Assembly (NCBI GenBank): GCA_003151115.1
Contig: PLWS01000002.1
Coordinates: forward strand, 620,001 to 684,000
Reading direction: 5' to 3'
DNA: 64,000 nt
DNA from: Vulcanimicrobiota bacterium
GTDB lineage: Bacteria > Vulcanimicrobiota > Vulcanimicrobiia > Vulcanimicrobiales > Vulcanimicrobiaceae
The notes beneath the pieces were generated by a model that was given only the letters and a program-made list of their open reading frames with translations, searched no databases and was not told the DNA's origin. Position numbers and translations under genes: made by a program. Of this stretch, positions 6,851-16,478 are shown piece after piece; the stretch's first letter is position 1; each line of letters opens with the position of its first letter.

Positions 6851-8833
6851 ATGGCGAACGCGGACCTTAACTGGATTGCAAATTTTATTTGGGGAATCGC
6901 TGATGACATTCTGCGTGATCTCTATGTTCGAGGCAAGTACCGTGACGTAATTCTTCCGATGATGGTACTGCGCCGGCTCGACGCAGTGCTGGAACCGACA
7001 AAGCCGGCCGTACTCGACATGAAGGCCTCTCTGGATAAGGCCAAGATTACGAACCAAGATGCAGCTCTCCGATCGGCCGCTGATCAAGCATTTTACAATA
7101 CCTCGAAATTCATGCTTCGAGACCTGAAATCACGCGCTAGTCAACACCAACTTAAAGCTGATTTCGAAGCCTATCTCGACGGTTTTTCGCCAAACGTCCA
7201 AGAAATTCTTGACGCGTTCGAGTTCAGAAACCAGTTGCCGCGTCTCTCGAAAGCTGATGCGCTAGGTACACTCATCGAGAAATTCCTAGATACCTCGATA
7301 AATCTCAGCCCCAATCCGGTGTTGAACGCTGACGGTTCGATAAAGCACGTTGGTGTTGATAATCATGCGATTGGCACGGTATTTGAGGAATTGGTGCGCC
7401 GTTTTAACGAGGAAAACAATGAGGAAGCCGGAGAGCACTGGACGCCGCGCGACGTAGTGAAGCTCATGGCGCGGCTCATCTTCCTCCCTGTTGCCGAAAG
7501 CATCGAGTCTGGAACATATCTTCTCTACGACGGTGCGTGCGGGACGGGTGGCATGCTCACCGTGGCGGACGAAACTCTGCAAGAGCTTGCGGCTAAGCAT
7601 GGTAAACAGGTAGCGGCGCACCTCTACGGACAAGAAATCAATTCCGAGACCTACGCAATAGCCAAAGCGGACCTGCTACTCAAAGGTGAGGGCGAAGGAG
7701 CCGACAACCTGATCGGTGGCCCGGAATATTCAACCTTATCTAACGATGCTTTTCCGTCGCATCAATTTGACTTTATGCTCTCTAATCCACCCTACGGGAA
7801 GAGCTGGAAGGCCGACTTGGAGCGGATGGGTGGAAGGGATGGCCTAAAAGATCCGCGTTTCCTAATCGAGCATGGAGGCTCGGAGTATTCTCTGGTTACG
7901 CGGTCGAGCGATGGTCAGATGCTGTTCCTTGCAAACATGCTATCAAAGATGAAGCACGGCAGCCCGCTTGGGAGCCGCATCGCCGAGGTTCATAACGGTT
8001 CGTCACTATTTACCGGCGACGCAGGGCAGGGCGAGAGTAACATCCGCCGCTGGATTATCGAGAACGATTGGCTCGAGGCGATTGTCGCACTGCCGCTTAA
8101 CATGTTCTACAACACCGGGATCGCCACATATATTTGGATGCTCACAAATCGCAAAGCCACGCATCGAAACGGCAAGGTACAGTTAATCGATGCGACCGCG
8201 TGGTACAAGCCCTTGCGCAAGAATCTTGGAAAAAAGAACTGCGAACTCTCACCCCAGGACATCCAACGTATCGTCGATGTTTTCTTGCGGTTTGAAGAGT
8301 CCGCTGAGTCAAAAATATTCGACAACGCTGCATTTGGCTATTGGAAGGTGACGATCGAACGTCCGTTACGGCTATCACGAGTCGACCCGGAGCGGAGCTA
8401 CACTCCCAAGGAAATAAAGGCGCTCAAAGTGCAGAACGGCGTCGACGAGTCAGGACGGCCGGTGATTCGCAAGATAGTAAAAGGGCGCGACGCTAATGCC
8501 GATTCGCTGCGGGGACGATTCGACGTGATGATTGGTGGTAAGCCATGTGTAGTGGAATATGAACCCGACGCCGACTTGCGAGATTATGAGCAGGTACCCT
8601 TGCTAGAGACGGGCGGGATCGAGGGGTTTGTTCAACGCGAGGCGCTCCCGTATGCACCGGATGCTTGGATCGACGAGACAAAGACGGAGATCGGATACGA
8701 AATCAACTTCAATCGGTACTTTTACAAACCGTTGCTCTTGCGACCACTTGAGGAAATACGTTCAGAGATAGTCGCGGCCGAGAAAGACAGCGCGGGGCTG
8801 CTCACCGCGATCCTTGAGAGCGCGGTTCCGTGA
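6851..8833 (+). CDS. hsdM: Type I restriction-modification methyltransferase subunit
   Basis: A 660-residue HsdM, the N6-adenine methyltransferase subunit that works with two copies of itself and one HsdS. The helical N-terminal domain (NFIWGIADDILRDLYVRGKYRDVILPMMVLRRLD) is followed by the SAM-binding motif LYDGACGTGGMLT near residue 230 and the catalytic NPPYGKSW motif near 312, then IVALPLNMFYNTGIATYIWML. It is longer than the classical enzyme of about 530 residues because of a C-terminal extension after residue 500. It is the first gene of hsdM-hsdS-hsdR with four-base overlaps at both joints, so the three are probably one transcript. Confidence 0.96.
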   Translation: MANADLNWIANFIWGIADDILRDLYVRGKYRDVILPMMVLRRLDAVLEPTKPAVLDMKASLDKAKITNQDAALRSAADQAFYNTSKFMLRDLKSRASQHQLKADFEAYLDGFSPNVQEILDAFEFRNQLPRLSKADALGTLIEKFLDTSINLSPNPVLNADGSIKHVGVDNHAIGTVFEELVRRFNEENNEEAGEHWTPRDVVKLMARLIFLPVAESIESGTYLLYDGACGTGGMLTVADETLQELAAKHGKQVAAHLYGQEINSETYAIAKADLLLKGEGEGADNLIGGPEYSTLSNDAFPSHQFDFMLSNPPYGKSWKADLERMGGRDGLKDPRFLIEHGGSEYSLVTRSSDGQMLFLANMLSKMKHGSPLGSRIAEVHNGSSLFTGDAGQGESNIRRWIIENDWLEAIVALPLNMFYNTGIATYIWMLTNRKATHRNGKVQLIDATAWYKPLRKNLGKKNCELSPQDIQRIVDVFLRFEESAESKIFDNAAFGYWKVTIERPLRLSRVDPERSYTPKEIKALKVQNGVDESGRPVIRKIVKGRDANADSLRGRFDVMIGGKPCVVEYEPDADLRDYEQVPLLETGGIEGFVQREALPYAPDAWIDETKTEIGYEINFNRYFYKPLLLRPLEEIRSEIVAAEKDSAGLLTAILESAVP

Positions 8834-10236
8834 TCGATGAACTGAGGCCGTATCCGGCTATGAAACCCTCTGGCAAATCGTGGCTCGGTCGCGTCCCCGA
8901 GGCGTGGATGATTTTACCGAACCGTGCGCTCTTTGGTGAGATCAAGGACCGAGGGCACGAATCGGAAGAGATGCTCTCTGTCTTGATTAGCCGGGGTGTA
9001 ATTCGACAGTCGGCGTTGATCGAGGATAGTAGCAAAAAGGACGGGTCGAACCAGGATCGGAGCAAGTATAAGCTTGTTGTTCCGGGCGATATTGTATATA
9101 ACAAGATGCGAGCGTGGCAGGGCGCAATCGGCGCGTCGGAGTTGCGAGGCATCGTCAGCCCTGCGTATGTCGTTATCCGATCTCGTGCAGTAGAGTCCGA
9201 TTCTCGTTACTTCCACTATCTTTTTAGGACCCCGTCGTTCGCGGCTGAAGCGCAGAGATGGTCATATGGAATTACTTCGGACCAATGGAGTTTGCGTCCA
9301 GAGCAATTCAAAGAGATTTACTGCTGCGTCCCCCCTATTTCCGAACAGAAAGACATCGTTGCCTTTCTCGATCATGCGGACCGGCAGATTCAGCGATACA
9401 TTAGAGCGAAGCGAAAGCTCATCGCTCTTCTGAACGAGCAAAAGCAAGCCACCATCGACCGGGCAGTTTCGCGCGGCCTAGATCCGAGCGTGCGCCTGAA
9501 GCCGTCTGGCCTCGAGTGGCTCGGCGACGTACCAGAGAATTGGGAGGTGAAGAAGTTACGCTTCTTGTTTCGATACGTTAAGGGTCGCCGCGCCGGCGAC
9601 CTCACTAATGAGTACATTGGTAAGAACCCCGGGTCATATCCCGTCTATAGCGGCCAGACTGAGGATCAGGGCATAATGGGATACATTGACTCTTACGAGT
9701 TTGACTTCTCATCTCCGGTCATCTTCGTCTCGACGGTTGGCGCTCGAGCTATGTCTACTAGGCTTGTACACGGCAGGTTTAGCCTCTCGCAAAATTGTGC
9801 GCTAATCATTCCAAGAACCTCGGATGTGCATCCCCTCTTCTATGAGAATGTTTTCCAACGGCTGTTTGCTAACGAGAGGGCGAGCATTTCGTTGATCATG
9901 CAACCTTCACTAAGGTTTTCTGACCTCAACCGTTTTTATGTTCCGCATCCACCGGTAACTGAACAGGCGGAGATTGCTCGCTACCTCGCGCACGCCAGCG
10001 GGGACCTTGACCGCGCAGTCACATCCGCCACTCGTGAGATTGGACTGTTACAAGAATTTCGAACCCGGCTCATCTGTGACGTCGTAACGGGTAAGGTTGA
10101 CGTGCGCGAAGCGGCAGTGCCGCGCCATGATGAAAGCGAACCGGCCGAATCGCTCGACGAAGCCGAGAATATGTTTGAAATAGCTCGCGCCGAGGTGGGC
10201 GGCGACGACCATGAAGTCAACGAGTCTGTCGCATGA
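8830..10236 (+). CDS. hsdS: Type I restriction-modification specificity subunit
   Basis: A 468-residue HsdS, which sets the DNA target of both methylation and cleavage. Two target-recognition halves are visible, opening with parallel phrases: MKPSGKSWLGRVPEAW near residue 14 and LKPSGLEWLGDVPENW near 225. Each ends in a conserved helix (ISEQKDIVAFLDHADRQIQRYI and TEQAEIARYLAHASGDLDRAV). The GTG start overlaps the hsdM stop as GTGA. The C-terminal tail of about 40 residues is acidic and unusual. The target sequence cannot be read from the protein; both recognition halves are intact, so a bipartite target is expected. Confidence 0.95.
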   Translation: MIDELRPYPAMKPSGKSWLGRVPEAWMILPNRALFGEIKDRGHESEEMLSVLISRGVIRQSALIEDSSKKDGSNQDRSKYKLVVPGDIVYNKMRAWQGAIGASELRGIVSPAYVVIRSRAVESDSRYFHYLFRTPSFAAEAQRWSYGITSDQWSLRPEQFKEIYCCVPPISEQKDIVAFLDHADRQIQRYIRAKRKLIALLNEQKQATIDRAVSRGLDPSVRLKPSGLEWLGDVPENWEVKKLRFLFRYVKGRRAGDLTNEYIGKNPGSYPVYSGQTEDQGIMGYIDSYEFDFSSPVIFVSTVGARAMSTRLVHGRFSLSQNCALIIPRTSDVHPLFYENVFQRLFANERASISLIMQPSLRFSDLNRFYVPHPPVTEQAEIARYLAHASGDLDRAVTSATREIGLLQEFRTRLICDVVTGKVDVREAAVPRHDESEPAESLDEAENMFEIARAEVGGDDHEVNESVA

Positions 10237-13184
10237 CCACCGACACGACCGAAAAGGGGCTCGAAAGCCTAATTGTTGCTGGCCTGACTGAACGCGACTG
10301 GTGTGCGGGTTCACCAAATGATTACGACCGAGCCTGGACGATCGATCTTTCGCAATTTCGTGCGTTTTGCACGGAAACCCAAGAGCATCTGAGCGCCGCT
10401 CTAGATCTTGAAAACGATAGCCCCATTAGGCAAAAATTCCTAGCGCGGTTGCAAGGCGAAATCAGCAAACGAGGGATTATCGATGTGCTACGTAAGGGCG
10501 TTAAGCACGGCCAGCACGAGATAGCATTGTTCTACGGTGCACCTTCGCCCGGAAACGCCAAAGCCGAAGAACGTTTCCGGGCAAACCGTTTCTCGGTGAC
10601 GCGCCAATTGCGGTATAGTGGTGACGAAACCGCTCTAGCGCTAGATCTCGTACTGTTCGTCAACGGTTTACCAATCGCTACCTTCGAATTGAAGAACAAT
10701 CTCACGAAACAGACAGTTGACGATGCGGTAGAGCAATACAAGCGAGATCGCGATCCTCGGGAAAAGATTTTTGAGTTTGGTCGCTGCGTTGCGCACTTCG
10801 CCGTTGACGAGGCAGAAGTGCGCTACTGCACGCATCTGAAGGGCAAAGCGTCGTGGTTCTTGCCCTTCAATCAAGGGTGGAACGAGGGTGCCGGTAATCC
10901 GCCCAATCCGGACGGCCTAAAGACCGAGTTCCTATGGAAGCGTATCCTGACGCTCGATGGCCTGGCCGATATCCTCGAAAACTATACCGAAATCGTTGAG
11001 GAGATCGACAGGAAAACAGGCCGAAAAAAGCGTGTCTTGATTTTCCCTCGATATCATCAGTTGGACGTGGTTCGGAAGCTTCTGGCGCACAGCGAGCAAC
11101 ATGGCGCCGGTCATCGGTACCTCGTTGAGCACTCCGCCGGTAGTGGAAAATCAAACTCAATCGCGTGGCTTTCTCGGCAATTGATCGGTTTGCGGTCTGG
11201 GGAGCAAGAGATATTCGATTCTATTATTGTGGTTACCGATCGTCGGCTTCTCGATGATCAAATACATCAAACCGTAAAACAGTTCGCGCAAGTCGGTGCA
11301 ACGGTCGGACACGCGGACCGATCGGGGGACTTGCGGCGCTTCATCGAGAGCGGCAAAAAAATAATCATTACGACCGTGCAAAAGTTTCCTTTTGTCCTCG
11401 AAGATATTGGGAACGAGCATCGCGATCGGCGTTTTGCGATTATCATCGACGAAGCTCATTCCAGTCAGGGTGGCAAGGCAGCGGCGGCAGTTAATATGGC
11501 GCTGGGTGCTGGCGGCAATGCGGAGCAAGACGAGACAATCGAGGACACAGTCAATCGTATCGTGGCGTCTCGCAAGCTCTTGCCCAATGCAAGCTATTTC
11601 GCGTTTACCGCAACACCGAAAGACAGGACATTAGAAATATTCGGTGAGGCAGCGCCTAACGGCCCGAAAATTAAGCATACGCCATTCCATAGCTATACAA
11701 TGAAACAGGCGATTCAGGAAGGCTTCATTTTAGACGTCATCCGAAACTATACGCCTGTAAACAGCTATTACCGTCTAGAAAAAAGAATCGAAGGAGATCC
11801 GGAATTCGACGTTAGGCGCGCAAGGAAGAAGCTGCGACGCTATGTCGAGCGACATGACCATGCAATCCAGCTGAAAGCTGAGATCATGGTAGATCACTTC
11901 CACGAAAGCGTCTTGGCTGTGAACAAGATTGGCGGAGAGGCGCGAGCGATGATCGTGACGAGTGGTGTCGAACCCGCCATTCGATATTTCCACGCTATTA
12001 GCGACTACCTACGCGAGCGAAAGAGTCCTTACAAAGCCATTGTGGCGTTTTCGGATGAGCACGAATATCGGGGCAGATCTGTAACCGAAGCCTCCCTAAA
12101 CGGGTTCGCCTCCAACAAGATTGCCGACAAGATTCAAGAACATCCATATCGCTTCTTGGTTTGCGCCGACAAATTTCAGACCGGCTACGATGAGCCACTG
12201 CTTCACACAATGTACGTTGACAAGCCGCTTTCCGGGATAAGGGCGGTGCAAACGCTATCTAGGCTCAACCGAGCCCAACCTCAAAAATATGACACATTCG
12301 TACTCGATTTTCAGAATAACATCGACACAATCTCCGAAGCGTTCGAACCGTATTATCGGACGACAATTCTCAGCGACGGGACTGACCCCAACAAGCTACA
12401 TGATCTAAAAAGCGCACTTGATGACTCTGAAGTGTACAGCGCTTCCCAAATAGACGAATTCGTTGCTTTGTACTTAGGTGGGGCTGATCGCGATCGACTA
12501 GATCCGATTCTCGATGCTTGCGTCGCTACCTATAAAGAACAACTCGACGAAGATCGACAAGTGGAATTCAAGGGAAAATCGAAAATATTCACGCGCACGT
12601 ACAGCTTTCTAGCATCGATCTTGCCCTTCACAAACACCGATTGGGAAAAGCTCTCGATTTTCTTGAATTTTCTCGTGTTGAAGCTTCCGGCACCCAAGGA
12701 AGAAGATCTATCAAAAGGCATTTTGGAAACCATCGATATGGACAGTTACCGTGTTGAAATGTTGGCTGCTGAGAAGATAGAGCATGCAGATGCAGCCGGT
12801 GAGATCGATCCCAAACAACCGGGAGGCGTAGGCCGCAAGCCAGAGTCTCAGCTGGACCGATTGTCGAATATTCTAAAGACGTTCAATGATGAGTACGGCA
12901 ACATTGAGTGGAAGGATGCTGACCGTGTACGGGAATTGATTACTCGCCAAATTCCTCAGAAGGTCTCCGCTGATGCCGCCTACCAAAATGCGAGGGAGAA
13001 TTCTGACAAACAAAACGCTCGCATCGAGCACGACAAAGCCCTTGCTCGGGTAATTGTGAGCGTGATGAAAGACGACACCGAACTTTTCAAACAGTTTAGC
13101 GACAACCCACAGTTCAAGCGTTGGCTTGCAGACACGGTTTTTGGGCTCACTTACGAGCGAGAGCCTCAGCGCACCGGACGTTAG
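10233..13184 (+). CDS. hsdR: Type I restriction endonuclease subunit
   Basis: A 983-residue HsdR. The N-terminal nuclease domain has the PD-(D/E)xK core in LALDLVLFVNGLPIATFELKN (residues about 128-150). The SF2 translocase follows with Walker A HSAGSGKSNS near 300, DEAHSSQGG near 405, and FTATPKDRTLE near 455. A C-terminal helical region contacts HsdM. With HsdM and HsdS it forms the complex that pumps DNA and cleaves unmethylated invaders far from the site. The ATG overlaps the hsdS stop by four bases. All motifs are intact, so restriction is probably functional. Confidence 0.96.
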   Translation: MTTDTTEKGLESLIVAGLTERDWCAGSPNDYDRAWTIDLSQFRAFCTETQEHLSAALDLENDSPIRQKFLARLQGEISKRGIIDVLRKGVKHGQHEIALFYGAPSPGNAKAEERFRANRFSVTRQLRYSGDETALALDLVLFVNGLPIATFELKNNLTKQTVDDAVEQYKRDRDPREKIFEFGRCVAHFAVDEAEVRYCTHLKGKASWFLPFNQGWNEGAGNPPNPDGLKTEFLWKRILTLDGLADILENYTEIVEEIDRKTGRKKRVLIFPRYHQLDVVRKLLAHSEQHGAGHRYLVEHSAGSGKSNSIAWLSRQLIGLRSGEQEIFDSIIVVTDRRLLDDQIHQTVKQFAQVGATVGHADRSGDLRRFIESGKKIIITTVQKFPFVLEDIGNEHRDRRFAIIIDEAHSSQGGKAAAAVNMALGAGGNAEQDETIEDTVNRIVASRKLLPNASYFAFTATPKDRTLEIFGEAAPNGPKIKHTPFHSYTMKQAIQEGFILDVIRNYTPVNSYYRLEKRIEGDPEFDVRRARKKLRRYVERHDHAIQLKAEIMVDHFHESVLAVNKIGGEARAMIVTSGVEPAIRYFHAISDYLRERKSPYKAIVAFSDEHEYRGRSVTEASLNGFASNKIADKIQEHPYRFLVCADKFQTGYDEPLLHTMYVDKPLSGIRAVQTLSRLNRAQPQKYDTFVLDFQNNIDTISEAFEPYYRTTILSDGTDPNKLHDLKSALDDSEVYSASQIDEFVALYLGGADRDRLDPILDACVATYKEQLDEDRQVEFKGKSKIFTRTYSFLASILPFTNTDWEKLSIFLNFLVLKLPAPKEEDLSKGILETIDMDSYRVEMLAAEKIEHADAAGEIDPKQPGGVGRKPESQLDRLSNILKTFNDEYGNIEWKDADRVRELITRQIPQKVSADAAYQNARENSDKQNARIEHDKALARVIVSVMKDDTELFKQFSDNPQFKRWLADTVFGLTYEREPQRTGR

Positions 13185-13657
13185 CACCACACTGTACAGT
13201 ATCCCTAGGCAAATCCGGCGGGATATATCCTAACGCGCGCAAAACGTCCGGTCGCCTTCTACCCGAGCGCGGCATGGTTTGTTTTCGCCGTAGAATAAGA
13301 AAATACTCAAAGCATACAGGGGTCTGCCGTGTATTTACGGGAGCGCGGAGAGTGAATAACGGCGGCATGGTAAACGAAACGAAGGCCACCGCATTCGACG
13401 AAGCACCTGGAGCGGGTGCGAATCCGCCTGTTGGTTCGACGAAAAGCGCGAACGGATGCTCACACTCATATCCTTATTCATGGAGCCAACTTGCCGCGCG
13501 ATTTTGCGAGCGTTAATATGGAAGCGCGACGCCACGCACTTTCCGGCACTCCCCTATTTGACTGCGTGACCGGATTCCCGGATAATCGCGCCAGGGCGTC
13601 CGGGCCCATCCAAGGACCTTGGACCAGTGGATCGCGCCGATGGGAGTGGCGCATCGA
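13185..13657. other. Intergenic region after hsdR
   Basis: Mostly no recognisable content. A 49-residue frame at 13368-13516 (MVNETKATAFDEAPGAGANP, with a C-terminal HSYPYSWSQLAARFCER) is open but has no clear ribosome-binding site and no family, so it is not called. The rest separates the restriction operon from the Shedu gene group. Confidence 0.4.
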
Positions 13658-14314
13658 ATGGCCGTAACTCAGCATCTGTGGGCGATGGCAACCGACCCGG
13701 CATGGCACAGCGCGATCGCAGCGTGGGCCATTTTCGTTGTGACGGCGATCGCGGCCGGCTATGGCGTACCGGCGGCCCTTGCGGCGGCGAAGACATTTCG
13801 GCTAGAGTCTGAGCCGGTAATTCTCGTTCGTCAATTGGGGCGCGAGGAGACACCTCCACACGATCCCGCGAGGCTCTTGAATGACTTCGTTGTTGATGGA
13901 ACTCCTTTGCTCCGCGATGGCGTCACCTTGCGGGAGGGCAGAGATAGCGACAGTACGCATCCAAATATGCAAGCCTCCTTGAACAAGAGCGTTGTTTTTG
14001 AACTGCACAACGCGGGTCGCTCGCCGGCGCTCCTGGTTGAGATTCCGTTCAAGGTAACGGTTCCGACGTTTCTCCCGGAACGCGACGCCGATAATATGAC
14101 CCCTGAAGTCGGAACGCAGCACGGTTCCGGATTGATCACACTTCCGGGAATTGGCGCCGGCGAGTCAGTTTATGTGCTGCTCCAGAACTTGAGTGGAAAT
14201 GAGGCAACGCTGACCGCTGAAGAAGTTGGACATTACGTTCGAATTGAAGATCGCGGGCGTAAAGCATCGGATCTCGCCGTCGTCGCCGTCCGCCCCTTTC
14301 ATTTGCACGCGTAG
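13658..14314 (+). CDS. Membrane-anchored hypothetical protein
   Basis: About 218 residues. A single hydrophobic segment, WHSAIAAWAIFVVTAIAAGYGVPAAL (about residues 16-41), is followed by a soluble domain of mainly beta character (VVFELHNAGRSPALLVEIPFKV, GSGLITLPGIGAGESVYVLLQNL). This layout, one membrane helix and then a beta-sandwich-like domain, is seen in many unannotated proteins of defence islands. The start is uncertain: ATG 13658 has GGGAG about ten bases ahead, while ATG 13640 and TTG 13619 are also open. The gene lies 27 bases before the Shedu gene in the same direction and may belong to one unit. Confidence 0.6.
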   Translation: MAVTQHLWAMATDPAWHSAIAAWAIFVVTAIAAGYGVPAALAAAKTFRLESEPVILVRQLGREETPPHDPARLLNDFVVDGTPLLRDGVTLREGRDSDSTHPNMQASLNKSVVFELHNAGRSPALLVEIPFKVTVPTFLPERDADNMTPEVGTQHGSGLITLPGIGAGESVYVLLQNLSGNEATLTAEEVGHYVRIEDRGRKASDLAVVAVRPFHLHA

Positions 14315-14341
14315 GGATGATCATTATGAAAGACACTTTCT

Positions 14342-15340
14342 ATGGATGACGGCGCAATAATCGAGCGGAAGTTAGCCCAGTCGGGCAACGTATCTTACGC
14401 CGAGCCTGTGGTAATCCACGAGACTACCGAAAAGACTACGAAATTCGTTCCTTATTCGGTCGCTCGTAGCGCCGGCCACGAGTTCAATGCGAAGATCGAG
14501 TGCCACCTGCGCAGCAAACTGGCGCCGACAAGCATTAGTTTTAACAGTGATGATCTGCGAAAGTTGTATGCTGCGCTGGCCCAATATCAAGCCGTTATGA
14601 CCGACGACTCTGATGGCACTTTCATAAGTTTCAGGATCAAAGACGGGCAGTTATCCGGCGCCGAACCGGAGTCTCTATTCGCTGGAGTCATGGCCCTTCT
14701 CGCAACTCCGTCGATGATTCGGCAAATATCTGAGCGACCTGGTAGCCTGACGGATTCCTTAAGGTCGGCGATGCGCATCGCTGAACTTCGGTCGGCCCTC
14801 GGTGAATTGCGCGCTTACCTTGATAACGACGAGAACAGGGAACACATATATCAAGCGTGGATCGAGCGACATAGTTGGGTGTTTGGTGCCGAGTACCTCG
14901 AAATGGACAAGGTTCGCTCCATCGCCGCTCGCGACAATGTGGATGTTATTGTCGCACGAGCCACTAATGGTTTTCGAGAACTTGTCGAGTTGAAGATACC
15001 CGGTATGAAGGTGCTTAACTATGATCAGAAGCACCGGAACTATTATTTCTCGGCTGAGGTCAGCGAGGCGATTGGGCAGGTTGCACGCTATTTAGAGAAA
15101 TTTGCGGAGTATGCTGCTAATGGACTTGACGATTTTCCGAACGTTATCGCGTTTCATCCAGTTGCAACAATTGTAATTGGTAGGTCAAATGAGTGGAGCC
15201 GCGATCAACACCGCGCTTTGCACAGTCTGAATGCCCACCTTCGAGACATCCAGATAATAACGTTTGACTATCTCCTGCGGCGGGGCGAAAGACTGTTGGA
15301 GATTATCCAATCACCCGCCAAAGATGAGGTCATTGTATAA
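14342..15340 (+). CDS. sduA: Shedu-type anti-phage nuclease (DUF4263)
   Basis: A 332-residue protein whose C-terminal half matches the Shedu (DUF4263) nuclease family. The helix QAWIERHSWVFGAEYLEMDKV (about 178-198) precedes the PD-(D/E)xK core, with Asp in DNVDVIVARA and Glu-x-Lys in RELVELKIPGMK near residue 220. Then come EAIGQVARYLEKF, ATIVIGRSNEWS and IQIITFDYLLRRGERLLEII, the family's typical ending. Residues 1-140 form a variable region expected to sense the phage. Shedu proteins act as single-gene anti-phage nucleases. Here the gene sits among unknown membrane proteins beside a type I restriction operon. Catalytic residues appear intact. Confidence 0.8.
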   Translation: MDDGAIIERKLAQSGNVSYAEPVVIHETTEKTTKFVPYSVARSAGHEFNAKIECHLRSKLAPTSISFNSDDLRKLYAALAQYQAVMTDDSDGTFISFRIKDGQLSGAEPESLFAGVMALLATPSMIRQISERPGSLTDSLRSAMRIAELRSALGELRAYLDNDENREHIYQAWIERHSWVFGAEYLEMDKVRSIAARDNVDVIVARATNGFRELVELKIPGMKVLNYDQKHRNYYFSAEVSEAIGQVARYLEKFAEYAANGLDDFPNVIAFHPVATIVIGRSNEWSRDQHRALHSLNAHLRDIQIITFDYLLRRGERLLEIIQSPAKDEVIV

Positions 15341-15358
15341 GAAAGTGCGGAACTGAAT

Positions 15359-15499
15359 ATGACGCCACGTTACCCTTATGTAATTACTGCGCTGGTCTTG
15401 GCGGCATTCGCCGCCGGCGCAGGAAGTGGTGCGAGCGCAGTTTGGCTGGCGTTACCTGTCGGCTCCTTGCAACCCGATTGGCGTCGCACTTACAAATAG
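15359..15499 (+). CDS. Small membrane protein, 46 residues
   Basis: A short frame 18 bases after the Shedu gene: MTPRYPYVITALVLAAFAAG, then a small-residue stretch and a basic tail ending DWRRTYK. One hydrophobic helix spans about residues 8-34, so it would be a tiny membrane or exported peptide. AAGTGCGGA ahead is a weak ribosome-binding site. It might be a real partner of the neighbouring genes or a chance frame; size prevents certainty. Confidence 0.4.
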   Translation: MTPRYPYVITALVLAAFAAGAGSGASAVWLALPVGSLQPDWRRTYK

Positions 15500-15581
15500 T
15501 CAAGTTGCGGTGATTTGCGCAAATGAAGCGCGCGTCTATCTCAGGGACCGGTAAGAGCATCGGAAGGGGCGCGGCATCTGG

Positions 15582-16283
15582 ATGAGCATTCCGACGATCC
15601 TGGGCGGGGAGATACTCTTAATGTTCGGGCTCTTTATGGGATCAATCGGAGCCGCGCTTCTGGGACTGGAATCCTTAGGCGTTCAGGATTTGCTCGCGAA
15701 CATGAATGCCGGTGAGCAGTTTATCACGCGCTTAACGCGAATCGGGTTCACAGCCTATTTAAACAATGTGGTCCTATTTTTCGTAATCAGCGCGGTCGGT
15801 GCTATAGGGATATATGTGATCACCAATAGCGTGGTCGACGCGCTATTGTTTGGGCCGTTGACCTACTTTCTGTGGCGATTGTCGACATGGTTCAATGATT
15901 ATACAATGATATGGGCTACAGCCGGTTACAAGTTCATCGGGAATGCTACGAAAGCCTTACCGTTTTTCCCGTGGGGCCTTCTTGGGTATATCCTGATAAT
16001 GGCGCCGGCGACGATCATACTCGTCGCTGTGTTTTTGTTCAGAGTTTCCGCGAGGTTCGCCACTGTGATCCCAGTGTTTTTTGTCAACGAGCGGCTCATC
16101 ATGCCATGGCTGGAAAAATGCCTTCAGGCCACCGCCGAATGGCTTGAGACACAGCAGCGTTGGCACTTGAAGCGGTTCGCGTTCACGGGGATGTTATTAC
16201 TAGTTTGTGGATTCATGTATCAACTCTTCGGAACCATAATTCTCACCATTGCAAGCACTTCGCAGCCCCAGGTACCAAAATGA
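15582..16283 (+). CDS. Polytopic membrane protein of unknown function
   Basis: A 233-residue protein with about four to five hydrophobic segments: EILLMFGLFMGSIGAALLGL (about 10-29), VVLFFVISAVGAIGIYVI (about 63-80), LLGYILIMAPATIILVAVFLF (about 133-153) and FTGMLLLVCGFMYQLFGTIIL near the C-terminus. No transporter motif or family is recognised. It lies after the Shedu gene and the 46-residue peptide gene in the same direction and may belong to the same accessory unit. Confidence 0.65.
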   Translation: MSIPTILGGEILLMFGLFMGSIGAALLGLESLGVQDLLANMNAGEQFITRLTRIGFTAYLNNVVLFFVISAVGAIGIYVITNSVVDALLFGPLTYFLWRLSTWFNDYTMIWATAGYKFIGNATKALPFFPWGLLGYILIMAPATIILVAVFLFRVSARFATVIPVFFVNERLIMPWLEKCLQATAEWLETQQRWHLKRFAFTGMLLLVCGFMYQLFGTIILTIASTSQPQVPK

Positions 16284-16394
16284 ATTTTCCACATCCGTTG
16301 TTGGTTGCGGGGGCGACGTGGATGATCTGACGAGCAAGGTCGACGACATTGAAGCTAGGGTTAGCGATCTCGAAAGCCGTTGAATTCTGAACGC

Positions 16395-16438
16395 GACATA
16401 GCCGCCTCGCTCCCGGCACAGGGGGGGGCGGCTGTGTC
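16395..16438 (+). repeat. Hairpin-forming repeat, left copy, before the AbiTii-like gene
   Basis: GACATAGCCGCC (16395-16406) pairs with GGCGGCTGTGTC (16427-16438), one G-T pair, around a 20-base loop. The first 32 bases (16395-16426) recur at 17565-17596 on the far side of the next gene with only a few changes. The hairpin lies about 40 bases before the chosen start codon, where it could be a control structure or the edge of an inserted cassette. Confidence 0.65.
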
Positions 16439-16478
16439 TTCGGCAGCCCTTAATCAAACCGTTCGCGAACATGGCACA

